Below are positions 19,993 through 28,806 of a stretch of 64,000 nucleotides of DNA, piece by piece (within the stretch, counting starts at the first letter, position 1; each line of letters opens with the position of its first letter). This DNA comes from Planctomycetota bacterium. GTDB taxonomy: Bacteria; Planctomycetota; Planctomycetia; Pirellulales; Pirellulaceae. Location: NCBI GenBank assembly GCA_018970165.1, contig JAGWWZ010000001.1, positions 1 to 64,000 on the forward strand, written 5' to 3'. A program made the translations under genes and the position numbers. Below the pieces are notes generated by a model. It had not been told where the DNA came from, did no database searches, and saw only the letters and a program-made list of their open reading frames with translations.

Positions 19993-21093
19993 TTACACCT
20001 TGGGTTGTTGCTGGGTAGCGCAGTGGAATGCGCCCAGGCCCCAGATGAAGTCGGAAGCATCGACACGAATGATGTCTCGGTCGGGATATAGATCCTGGAG
20101 CATCGCTGTAGCGGCGTCGTCGGTCTCTCGATATCCAAACACCGGAACAATCAAGATTCCATTCGCAAGATAAAAATTGCAGTAGCTTTCCGGTACACGC
20201 TTGCCCTGGATCAACCGCGGAGGTGGCGTGACCAAGGGAACGATTTGCAATGGTCGTTCCTGAGCATCGGTCATTTTCTCGAGGAGCTTACGCTGAGCTG
20301 ATAGTTTCGGAGCATTGCTGTCGTCGCTGGTAAACGAGATCGCGGAGACGACCAATCCGGGCCTAATGAAACGAGCCAACTGATCAATGTGACTGTCGGT
20401 GTCATCCCCCGCAAGTTCTCCACCGTCCACCCACAGGATCTTTGTCACTCCCAACATGCGACACAGTTCCGCCTCGACTTCCGAACGTGTCCAACGAGGA
20501 TTGCGTGTCGAAGCCATGACACAACTGCTGGTCGTCATCAAGGTTCCCATGCCGTCGGTTTCCAACCCTCCTCCCTCACAAACCAGCGTCGATGGGAATG
20601 TTGCCATCGAATGTTCATCGAGGGATCGAATACCGCCGTGTTCATTGAGTCGATCGCAGATACGAGCATTGGCCCCCGCATCATCATCGTACGGCTTGTA
20701 CTTTTCTCCCCATGCGTTGAATCGCCAACGGACAGCCCCCAATGTTTTTTTATCGCGATTCACAACAAACGTTGGACCATAATCGCGAATCCAACAATCG
20801 TTGGTAGGGATATCGTGCAGGGTAACATTTTGCACCCCCGCTAGCGCATTCTTGGCTTGCTCAAATGAGGCACTCGGGCCACCGCATACATGGACGTGCT
20901 CGACCTCGGCGAGGATCCGAATCACCCGCTCGGTCACCGAAGGAATGTTTTCAAAACGACCCGGCCATGTCCCCAGATTGTGAGGCCATGAGATCCAAGT
21001 CGCTTCATGCGGCTCCCATTCCGCTACCCAGCGATAGCCTGAATCGACGGCCGCATCATGGAATGGTAAACGCTCTTTCATAGAGTTACTCAC
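19993..21093 (-). CDS. aguA: Agmatine deiminase
   Basis: EPHEATWISWPHNLGTWPG, NDCWIRDYGPTFVVN, WVDGGELAGDDTDSHIDQLARF. Confidence 0.9.
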   Translation of the reverse strand: MSNSMKERLPFHDAAVDSGYRWVAEWEPHEATWISWPHNLGTWPGRFENIPSVTERVIRILAEVEHVHVCGGPSASFEQAKNALAGVQNVTLHDIPTNDCWIRDYGPTFVVNRDKKTLGAVRWRFNAWGEKYKPYDDDAGANARICDRLNEHGGIRSLDEHSMATFPSTLVCEGGGLETDGMGTLMTTSSCVMASTRNPRWTRSEVEAELCRMLGVTKILWVDGGELAGDDTDSHIDQLARFIRPGLVVSAISFTSDDSNAPKLSAQRKLLEKMTDAQERPLQIVPLVTPPPRLIQGKRVPESYCNFYLANGILIVPVFGYRETDDAATAMLQDLYPDRDIIRVDASDFIWGLGAFHCATQQQPKV

Positions 21094-21968
21094 GCATCGA
21101 TCCAGCGGCGAGTCAGATCCGCGTAGGCATCAATGCGTCGATCTCGCAAAAACGGCCAATAAGTCCGCTGAAGATCAATCTGATCGAGATTGCACTCGAC
21201 GATTGCGATGCTTTCCTCGTGATGGCCAGCGCGGTGGAGCAAATTCCCAGCTGGATCAAAGGCGAACGATGCCCCCCAAAACTCGATCGAGTCTTCGAGA
21301 CCAACGCGATTAGATGCGGCAACGAACACCCCATTGGCGATAGCATGCGATCGCATCATCGTTTCCCATGCTTCATGCTGGCTGCGACCATAAACGGGTT
21401 TGTCTGCAGCAAGCCAGCCGATCGCTGTTGGGTACAATAGAATCTCCGCGCCGCGGAGCGTGAACAAACGAGCCGCCTCGGGATACCACTGATCCCAACA
21501 TACTCCAACGCCGAGAGTTGCGAATTGGGTCTTTGCGACCGTAAAGCCTGTATCGCCGGGTGCGAAATAGAATTTTTCGTAGTAATGTGGATCGTCAGGG
21601 ATGTGCATCTTGCGGTAGAAGCCGACTTGCGAACCATCGGTATCGAAGACCAGGGCGGTGTTGTGATAGAGTCCATGGGTTCGGCGTTCGAACACGGATC
21701 CGGTGACGACAACTCCGCATTCTCTAGCTACGAGGCTCATGGCTTCGCTGGTGGGACCAGGAATCGACTCGGCCCCTGCAAAGCGATCGTGGTCTTCGCT
21801 CTGACAAGGATAGGGAGCGTTGAACAACTCTTGAAGGCAAACGATTTGTGCCCCCTGCCGGGCAGCTTTGCGAACATGATCCATGGCTTTAGCGATGTTG
21901 GCAGGTATGTCGCTGGTCGTGGACATTTGTACCAACGCCAGTTGGATGGATCGCGGAGTTCGAGGCAT
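21090..21968 (-). CDS. aguB: Carbon-nitrogen hydrolase, probable N-carbamoylputrescine amidase
   Basis: Nitrilase-fold motifs QIVCLQELFNAPYPCQ, YRKMHIPDDPHYYEKFYF, GVGVCWDQWYPEAAR; overlaps aguA by 4 bp. Confidence 0.88.
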   Translation of the reverse strand: MPRTPRSIQLALVQMSTTSDIPANIAKAMDHVRKAARQGAQIVCLQELFNAPYPCQSEDHDRFAGAESIPGPTSEAMSLVARECGVVVTGSVFERRTHGLYHNTALVFDTDGSQVGFYRKMHIPDDPHYYEKFYFAPGDTGFTVAKTQFATLGVGVCWDQWYPEAARLFTLRGAEILLYPTAIGWLAADKPVYGRSQHEAWETMMRSHAIANGVFVAASNRVGLEDSIEFWGASFAFDPAGNLLHRAGHHEESIAIVECNLDQIDLQRTYWPFLRDRRIDAYADLTRRWIDA

Positions 21969-22012
21969 GGCAGGCTTCCGATTCGACGAAGATGGATGAG
22001 ACTTGCAGATGG

Positions 22013-22570
22013 CTAGGACTTGCGAGGACTTTCCCAGGGAACATCCGCCACGTTTTGAAAGCGGTTGGCGCGACGAGCCATGACAAAGAGCATATCGCTC
22101 AGACGATTCAAGTAGATAATGATATGCGAGACATCGCTGACGCGAGGGTCATGACTGAGTCGTACAATTTCTCGTTCCGCGCGTCGACAGATCGTACGGG
22201 CTAAATGCAGATGTGCTGCCTGCGGACTGCCGCCGGGAAGTATGAAAGACCGGAGAGGTGGTAATTCACTCTCCATCGTATCGATCCATTTCTCAAGCTG
22301 TGCAACATGAGGATCTCCATCCCACTTCAGATGGTGTTCGTCAGGGTTGGGCGTAGCCAATTCTGCGCCGATAGAGAAGAGTTGGTGTTGGACTTGATCG
22401 AGCATCGCGTCCAAACTTTCCGAGAGCGGAGTACTCCGGGCAATTCCCAACACGGCATTCAGTTCATCGACAGAACCGTAGGCGCAGATCCGAACGTCAT
22501 CCTTGGATACGCGAGGGCCGCCAAAAAGCCCTGTAGTCCCCGCATCTCCTGTTTTTGTGTATATCTTCAT
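22013..22570 (-). CDS. Cob(I)yrinic acid a,c-diamide adenosyltransferase (PduO/MMAB type)
   Basis: MKIYTKTGDAGTTGLFGGPRVSKDD, FILPGGSPQAAHLHLARTICRRAER, YLNRLSDMLFVMAR. Confidence 0.93.
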   Translation of the reverse strand: MKIYTKTGDAGTTGLFGGPRVSKDDVRICAYGSVDELNAVLGIARSTPLSESLDAMLDQVQHQLFSIGAELATPNPDEHHLKWDGDPHVAQLEKWIDTMESELPPLRSFILPGGSPQAAHLHLARTICRRAEREIVRLSHDPRVSDVSHIIIYLNRLSDMLFVMARRANRFQNVADVPWESPRKS

Positions 22571-22691
22571 GCTGACTCAATCTGGAAAATGCGAGAATCG
22601 ACCGAAACATCGCGGTCAGAGTATCCGACGACCGGAGATTGTCAATCGAAGTCAAGTGACCTATGCTTTCCACCCTTAGAGAGCCTTCGTT

Positions 22692-23174
22692 ATGCAGCCT
22701 TCTGAGCCCGATTCATTGAAGCCGAGTGTTTTTTCAAGCGGCTACCTGATTTTCCGTCGCAGCGTGAACATTCAATTCCTGTTGATGCGACACGACGATC
22801 GTTGGGATTTGCCCAAGGGGCATCTCGATGCCGGGGAGACGAAACCGCAAGCCGCGATTCGGGAGTTGCACGAAGAGACGGGATTGAGCCCCGAACTGAT
22901 ATGGACGGATCCAGGATTTGTTTTCGAGCATCGATACTGGGTCGCCTCTCGCAAAGACCCTTCGCGGAAAGTGATGAAGGAATTGACGATCTATTTGGGT
23001 TTATTGCTCGAGGAGGAAGAAATCGAGTGCACTGAACATCGAGGATTTCGGTGGTGGAACTGGTGTCCACCGCATCGCATTCAAGAGCAGACGATCGATC
23101 CGCTTCTGGCAACCGTAGAAAAGCATTTGCTTAGATCTGTGGAAATCCGAAGTCGATTGCATCTAGCGAACTAG
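22692..23174 (+). CDS. NUDIX hydrolase
   Basis: Nudix box GHLDAGETKPQAAIRELHEETGL. Confidence 0.9.
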   Translation: MQPSEPDSLKPSVFSSGYLIFRRSVNIQFLLMRHDDRWDLPKGHLDAGETKPQAAIRELHEETGLSPELIWTDPGFVFEHRYWVASRKDPSRKVMKELTIYLGLLLEEEEIECTEHRGFRWWNWCPPHRIQEQTIDPLLATVEKHLLRSVEIRSRLHLAN

Positions 23175-23181
23175 GTGCGCA

Positions 23182-24243
23182 TTACCGAAGCATGGCTTTG
23201 GGCGTAAGCTTTTGGTTGGTGAAGAAGTCCTTTTGCTTGAAGCCGAAGTAGCTCGGCTTGAAGGCTTCGGGAACAGTAACGCTTGCTTTCTTCGGAACGG
23301 GTAGGCCTATTCCCCAGTAGACCGAATTGACGAACAGTCTACGAAGGTCTTCACTCAGCAGATCGACGGCTGCTCCGATCGTGGAACCGATTACCTTTCC
23401 CTCTTTTCCGCCGGTCATTTGATAATTCCGAGTCCAAATCAGAGGCATCATCGGCTCGTTCTTTTCACCCGGGAGAGGTGGATCGTCAGGTTTCATCCCG
23501 GAAAGGACCTGGCCGTACATAAGCACGTGTGCAGATTCCGGGAGATGCGTGACACCGTAGACATCGGTTGGGCCGAATACATCGGTCACAGAATTCAGTA
23601 GTGGAGAAGCCGAGTGCTTGGGATTGATGACGCCTCGCGTGGCCTGCCCATTGTGCACGCCATGATGGGAAACCCAGGTTTCACCGATGATTTGCTGTCC
23701 GAAACCACCAGGCCATTTACCGTTGTTCCACGACCACTCGGCGTAGGAGGTCTTGGCATCGCCACCGAAGTTGAACGGGTGGGTCGAGGTGCGGATGGCG
23801 AGAAACGGCTTTCCGGCCTTCACGAATCTGTCGATGTATTGCATTTGCTCATCTGGAAGTGCGCGAAAACGCAAGAACATGACCATGAAGTCCGCTTGAT
23901 CGAGCGACTCAAGCCCTGGAATGTTGCTTGAATAGTTCGGATCGATGGTGTTGGTCTCGGGGTTGATCGCGAAGAGGACTTTGCAATCGAAGCCATGTTG
24001 CTCGGAAAGAATCTTCGCGAGCATCGGAAGAGCTTCTTCGCTGCGATACTCTTCGTCTCCGGAGATCAAAACAACACGTTTCCCTTTTCCGGGTAGATCC
24101 GACAGCTGATTTCCTGGCAGATCCAACCAGAGGGACTCTTGGGCTGGCGACGGGAGTGCAAAAGCCAAAGCAAGAGCGAGTGAAGTGAGTAATTTGTAAC
24201 CGTTGCAAATCATGATGTAAGTTCCTGACAATCGATCCCTCAA
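23182..24243 (-). CDS. ThuA domain protein (secreted)
   Basis: Signal peptide; RVVLISGDEEYRSEEALPMLAKIL and FRALPDEQMQYIDRFVKAGKPFLAIRTSTHPF. Confidence 0.8.
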   Translation of the reverse strand: MRDRLSGTYIMICNGYKLLTSLALALAFALPSPAQESLWLDLPGNQLSDLPGKGKRVVLISGDEEYRSEEALPMLAKILSEQHGFDCKVLFAINPETNTIDPNYSSNIPGLESLDQADFMVMFLRFRALPDEQMQYIDRFVKAGKPFLAIRTSTHPFNFGGDAKTSYAEWSWNNGKWPGGFGQQIIGETWVSHHGVHNGQATRGVINPKHSASPLLNSVTDVFGPTDVYGVTHLPESAHVLMYGQVLSGMKPDDPPLPGEKNEPMMPLIWTRNYQMTGGKEGKVIGSTIGAAVDLLSEDLRRLFVNSVYWGIGLPVPKKASVTVPEAFKPSYFGFKQKDFFTNQKLTPKAMLR

Positions 24244-24249
24244 CCTCGT

Positions 24250-26466
24250 TCAATCAAACTGCCGCTTCAACAACTTCTCAAGCATCTCGATTCGATCTTC
24301 AGGTGTGCTGGTTGCCAGTGTCTTGCCATCAGCCCCTGCAATGCGCTCGAAAGCGGCGAGTTTGAGCGTATCATCGACTAACCCTTTGGAAGCGTACAAT
24401 TCAACCTCTGCGAGCAGATCAAGTTTGCTACGGACTTTGTCGTTGACCAAATCCTTAAGGCGTTTGTTGGTAATCGATTCCGTCTTGAAGTTGGGAAGGT
24501 CTTCCAAGGGATATGCTTCATACATCTTCTTGAGGAGGATATCGACCGCTTTCTCGATTTTCGAATCAGGATCTTTGTCATTGGCTACTTCTTGGTTGTT
24601 GAGGGAGGTACCAACGATCAACTTTTCTTTCGAATCTTTTTCAGCTCGTAAATTGATAACACGGATTCGGCAATCGTTCTTGATCGTGTTATTGACTCGA
24701 AGAAGCGAGACATCAACCTCGAAGACGATCAAGGCATCGTAGTTCTGTTCGATGGCCCGTTTCGACAGTTCACCGACGCTGTCTCCCTTGCCGATGTAAT
24801 TCAGTCCTGAAGTCAAAGGAAAAGTATCGGAAGGGAGTTCCAGATCCTTTGCAAGTGTGGGGTCCACGGGAGCTTGCATGGTATTCTGTTGGCCGAATCC
24901 TGGCCCTCCTAACCCTGGCCCCCCTAACCCTGGCCCACCGAAACCTGGCCGTCCAGGTCCAGGTGCTCCGAATCCGGGAGCGTTGGGATTTGCTGCGCCG
25001 GGGACACCGGTTGGGGCTTCATCGAAACCAGCTCCACCATCCTGCGGGTCGGGACGAAGAAACCGAAATGGACTGTTGATGTTTGATCCGCTGCCACCCC
25101 CTGCGGCACCTGCACCTGCACCGGGACCAGCACCGGGAACACCGAATCCGGGGGGAGCACCGCCTGCTGCAGGGCCGCCATTGTATCCCGCAGGGGGGCC
25201 TCCGCCTCCGCGTAGACCTGGAGGAGTTCCTGCACCGGGACCACCCGTATATCCAGCTGGAGGACCGCCAGGTCCACCGAATCCTGGAGGTCCACCTGCA
25301 CCTGGTCCACCGTTGTAACCAGCGGGTGGACCACCAGCATTAAAACCGGGTATTCCAGGCTGCCCTGCTGCCTGGCCGCCACCCGCTGGCATCGTATTCC
25401 CAGCAAGCCCGGTAGGCATCGGCAACGAGGTCATCGGAGCACCATACTCGTAATCGTGAAACGCCTCTGACCATTTGCCATCCGAGTGAGCTTTGCCAAA
25501 CTCGTCGACGAATATCGACGCATACTTGCCAGCAGCATCGGTAAGATCTTTCGGCAGCTTCTTTAGACCACTGTTGACACCGCCAGCCGCGCCTGGATTT
25601 CCGAAGCCTAGCCCTGCAGGTCCGCCAGGAAACCCGGATTCGCCTCCGGGCCCACCACCTCCAAACCCACCACCTGGTCCAGAGGAACCAGGAGGACCCG
25701 CACTCAGCTCTGCCTTCTTCGTACCGATGGGGCGGAGGTTGTCTTGCCTGCTTGTGTTGTTCACGATCACTCCCATTGCAAAGCTGTAGCCCAAGCGGGG
25801 AACGACGCGCTTCTTGTCCCAGCGGTAGCTACTCATTTCCGCTTCGCGTTCTTCGTTGGGCAACGACAGGAGATGCGATTGATAAAGGGCGTAGGCCCGA
25901 GGTAAATTTCCCCCTTTAAACGCGTTTACCGCTCGGTCGCGTAACGACAACGTGGGTGGCAGGAAATTCGAAGGATCTTGGAACGGATTGTTGTTTGGCG
26001 GAGGGGCAGCAGGAGGTGCACCGGCTATACCGGTATTCGAACCGGGGTTTCCCTCAAATCCTACGGGAGGCATCGCAGAACCACCACCAGCGTTTCCTAA
26101 AGAAGGTCCTCCAAATCCAGGTTGACCTCCAACCGCTCCACCACCTCCTACAGAGAGGCTTGGACGTTGAGGAGGAGCGTTCCCTGCGTTCGCACTGGGG
26201 CTTCCAGGTGTTACGGTCCCGCCAAAAGATGGAAACGAGGGCTTACTAGAAGTCTGTGCCGCGTTCCCGCTAGACGCCTCCTCTTCCGTACCTTGGCCAC
26301 CGGGGGGTTGCACGGCATTCGAAGGAGGTGCCGCCGTTGCCTTCTCAGCAGGTGGATTGCTTGCCGTGCTTGCCGGGGCAGCGGTTTGCGACGTTTTGCT
26401 CCCGCACCCACCTGTTGTCGCTAAGGCGCAGAGCGCAAAAGCCAAGAACCTAGTGTTCCGCTTCAT
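24250..26466 (-). CDS. Gly/Pro-rich putative lipoprotein with collagen-like repeats
   Basis: 738 aa; lipobox-like LCALATTGGCGS; imperfect repeats GGPPAGYNGGPGAGGPPGFGGPG and GPGLGGPGLGGPG; C-terminal globular part (SDTFPLTSGLNYIGKGDSVGELSKRAIEQNYDALIVFEVDVSLL). Confidence 0.7.
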   Translation of the reverse strand: MKRNTRFLAFALCALATTGGCGSKTSQTAAPASTASNPPAEKATAAPPSNAVQPPGGQGTEEEASSGNAAQTSSKPSFPSFGGTVTPGSPSANAGNAPPQRPSLSVGGGGAVGGQPGFGGPSLGNAGGGSAMPPVGFEGNPGSNTGIAGAPPAAPPPNNNPFQDPSNFLPPTLSLRDRAVNAFKGGNLPRAYALYQSHLLSLPNEEREAEMSSYRWDKKRVVPRLGYSFAMGVIVNNTSRQDNLRPIGTKKAELSAGPPGSSGPGGGFGGGGPGGESGFPGGPAGLGFGNPGAAGGVNSGLKKLPKDLTDAAGKYASIFVDEFGKAHSDGKWSEAFHDYEYGAPMTSLPMPTGLAGNTMPAGGGQAAGQPGIPGFNAGGPPAGYNGGPGAGGPPGFGGPGGPPAGYTGGPGAGTPPGLRGGGGPPAGYNGGPAAGGAPPGFGVPGAGPGAGAGAAGGGSGSNINSPFRFLRPDPQDGGAGFDEAPTGVPGAANPNAPGFGAPGPGRPGFGGPGLGGPGLGGPGFGQQNTMQAPVDPTLAKDLELPSDTFPLTSGLNYIGKGDSVGELSKRAIEQNYDALIVFEVDVSLLRVNNTIKNDCRIRVINLRAEKDSKEKLIVGTSLNNQEVANDKDPDSKIEKAVDILLKKMYEAYPLEDLPNFKTESITNKRLKDLVNDKVRSKLDLLAEVELYASKGLVDDTLKLAAFERIAGADGKTLATSTPEDRIEMLEKLLKRQFD

Positions 26467-26617
26467 GAATTACCCCATCAACTCAATAGGTGATCACTGC
26501 TTGAAGTTACCGCTGGAAGATATCGCTGGAGGCCGCTCGCGCCGCACAAAACCTTATATCAACTTAGCATCCGAATTCTGACTCGGAAAAAACAGATTAT
26601 CAGTCACCCAGAAGTCG

Positions 26618-27058
26618 TTGTCTATGGCTTGGTCGGATATATTAGAGAGGATCACAAGCCCCTCTTGTTGCGGAAGGACTTCCCGAGTGCCTCCAACACC
26701 CAATCCGACCGATGCTCAAACACCCTTTGCATCCCAGGATGATCGGTCTCGATCCACGGTTGGATTGTGGACTTTGCTCATTTCGATGGTCGTTTTTGCT
26801 GCTATTTCGTTCCTTTTGATGTTCGCAGCCCGTGTGCCAGCGATCTCGGAAAGCATCAACGACATGTTCGGGATCCGAAGCTCGACCAATGGGACTGACA
26901 AACCCGACCGCTCGGCTCATTTGTTCATGCTCCTTTTCTGCTACACATCCCCGCTCATGCTCATGCTGTGGGTCAGCCTCCTGAAGGGACTTGGACAACG
27001 CCGTTCGAGGCAACCTGCCAGTCCTTCGTCCACCAACTCCTCCGATCCTTTCGCCTGA
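26618..27058 (+). CDS. Hypothetical two-TM protein
   Basis: 146 aa with two hydrophobic segments; co-directional with the next two ORFs. Confidence 0.55.
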   Translation: MSMAWSDILERITSPSCCGRTSRVPPTPNPTDAQTPFASQDDRSRSTVGLWTLLISMVVFAAISFLLMFAARVPAISESINDMFGIRSSTNGTDKPDRSAHLFMLLFCYTSPLMLMLWVSLLKGLGQRRSRQPASPSSTNSSDPFA

Positions 27059-27065
27059 TTGATCT

Positions 27066-28796
27066 ATGCAAGAAGTCTTAGAAGCCATCGAACGACATTT
27101 GGGGCGCACCATTCCCATCTCGCAACTCGATTACTACCAAGTGATTGGGCTTGAACTTTATTGCAATGACCCTCAGCAGATCCGCAAAGCACTTCAAGAA
27201 GCGACCAATCGCTGGATGCAATCGGAGACGGGCAAATATCCCGAATCGGCTCAAATCATCGCCAAGTTGCTCAAGCAAGCCCAAACCATCCTGCTCGATC
27301 CAGAAAGACGAGAGAGGTACAACCTACAACTCGAGAAACTAAGAAGCTCACAAGCAGAAGTGCCGCAACTGGCCAGAGGTGCAGGAGGCGACAAGTCTGT
27401 TAGCGATAGAGAAGATAAAGGAGATAGAGAAGATAAGGCCGAAGACGCTTACCACTTGTTCCCAAACGCCGATCCCATGGCACCATTCTCGTTTGAATCT
27501 GCCGCGTCATCATCCTTTTCACGCGACAGCTCATGCGCTTTGCTCGAACGGATCCGAGATCCACAATCTCGACTTGCAGAACTCGAGCTACTCTTTCCTT
27601 CGCTCTCGGACTATGAATACGCCCACTCGGAAGAAGACAGTAACGTCAACTCTTATTCAGCCCCTTCTCTATCTTCGTTTTCTCCGATACGCGATGGGAC
27701 TTCCGGAGGGTTATCTCTAGCTCAGCAGATGGCCCGAAGGCGAAAGAGAAAACGAATCATACTCTCACTTCTTTTCTTCTTCGGTTCGCAAGCGATCCTA
27801 GGAGTCGCCATATGGGCCTATATGCGCGACCAAAGCAGATTGGCCTCGAAAAATAAACGGTTAGCCGACGGGCAATGGCAGGCTGATAATCCCGAAAACC
27901 CCAAACTCCCTAGCATCTCGAAGGGAGCCAAAGATGAAACCGGCATCTTCCCGAGTGAACAGCCTCCCACTGAGGAGAACGCAAACTCCAAAAATCCTTC
28001 CTCGCCGGATGAACCAAAGCGAAACCAATCGAACAGATCGCGACAGCCAGGAAGCAAGCCCGAGGTTATGCTCGGTTCGAAGGACCTCCAAATGGCCGCC
28101 CCCGAACCGGCGGAAGAAACCAAACCTCAACCAGACTCCAATCCAACATCCCCGTCCGTCCCAGCACCTGATGATCCCACAGCCATGCCGGACATGAAGC
28201 CCTCGCCTGAGAAATCGCCAGCTGGAATGGAAAGCGAAACACCTACTGAAGAAAGTAAGGATTGGAAGAAGCTGATGCTCGGGGCTCGAAGTGCACTTGA
28301 CCAAGCCAAGTTCGAGACGTTCGAGAAGGAAATCGCTAAAGCGACCGAAACCGCCCAGACTCCTGCAGGCAGCAAACAAGCAGCCCGGCTGGATCAATTG
28401 GGACAACTTTACAAGATCGGAAATGACTCCTTCGAAGAAGCAAAAAAGAAACTCAAAGGCATCTCCTCGCTACGAATGGGCTCAAGTGCGATAAGCATTG
28501 TGGAATATTCGCCAGAGCGATTGGTGGTTAGGGTTTCCGGCAAGAACCAAATCCATCCCTGGGAGAAACTCCCGTTTGGTATAGCGATCGCAATGCTTGA
28601 TCTAACCCTCGATTCCGAAAAGCCAACCGATGTCGCTGCGAGAGCTGCTTTCTTCTCCCTGGCCCCTCAATTCCGCGAGTCGGCTGCCAAGAGCGATCTG
28701 TTGAAGAAAAGAATTGCCACATGGTTTGAGAAATCTGCAGGTAAAGAACAGATTCTTTCCGATCTCCCCCAAGCGTTGACCGACTCCTTCGAATAG
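27066..28796 (+). CDS. J-domain-like N-terminus plus TM plus disordered and C-terminal region
   Basis: N-terminus ISQLDYYQVIGLELYCNDPQQIRKALQEATNRW...AQTILLDPERRERYNLQLEKL is DnaJ-like but lacks HPD; TM RIILSLLFFFGSQAILGVAIWAYM. Confidence 0.6.
   Translation: MQEVLEAIERHLGRTIPISQLDYYQVIGLELYCNDPQQIRKALQEATNRWMQSETGKYPESAQIIAKLLKQAQTILLDPERRERYNLQLEKLRSSQAEVPQLARGAGGDKSVSDREDKGDREDKAEDAYHLFPNADPMAPFSFESAASSSFSRDSSCALLERIRDPQSRLAELELLFPSLSDYEYAHSEEDSNVNSYSAPSLSSFSPIRDGTSGGLSLAQQMARRRKRKRIILSLLFFFGSQAILGVAIWAYMRDQSRLASKNKRLADGQWQADNPENPKLPSISKGAKDETGIFPSEQPPTEENANSKNPSSPDEPKRNQSNRSRQPGSKPEVMLGSKDLQMAAPEPAEETKPQPDSNPTSPSVPAPDDPTAMPDMKPSPEKSPAGMESETPTEESKDWKKLMLGARSALDQAKFETFEKEIAKATETAQTPAGSKQAARLDQLGQLYKIGNDSFEEAKKKLKGISSLRMGSSAISIVEYSPERLVVRVSGKNQIHPWEKLPFGIAIAMLDLTLDSEKPTDVAARAAFFSLAPQFRESAAKSDLLKKRIATWFEKSAGKEQILSDLPQALTDSFE
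27405..27440 (+). repeat. 18-bp in-frame tandem duplication (DREDKG/DREDKA)
   Basis: gatagagaagataaagga / gatagagaagataaggcc. Confidence 0.8.
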
Positions 28797-28806
28797 AAGG
28801 TGCATC

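Noticed and set aside
19993-21968. Agmatine deiminase / N-carbamoylputrescine amidase pair as a new pathway
   Set aside because: Well-known two-step agmatine-to-putrescine route; ordinary.
24857-25318. + strand Pro/Gly-rich ORF (153 aa)
   Set aside because: Antisense shadow of the Gly/Pro-rich lipoprotein gene; composition explained by the minus-strand repeats.
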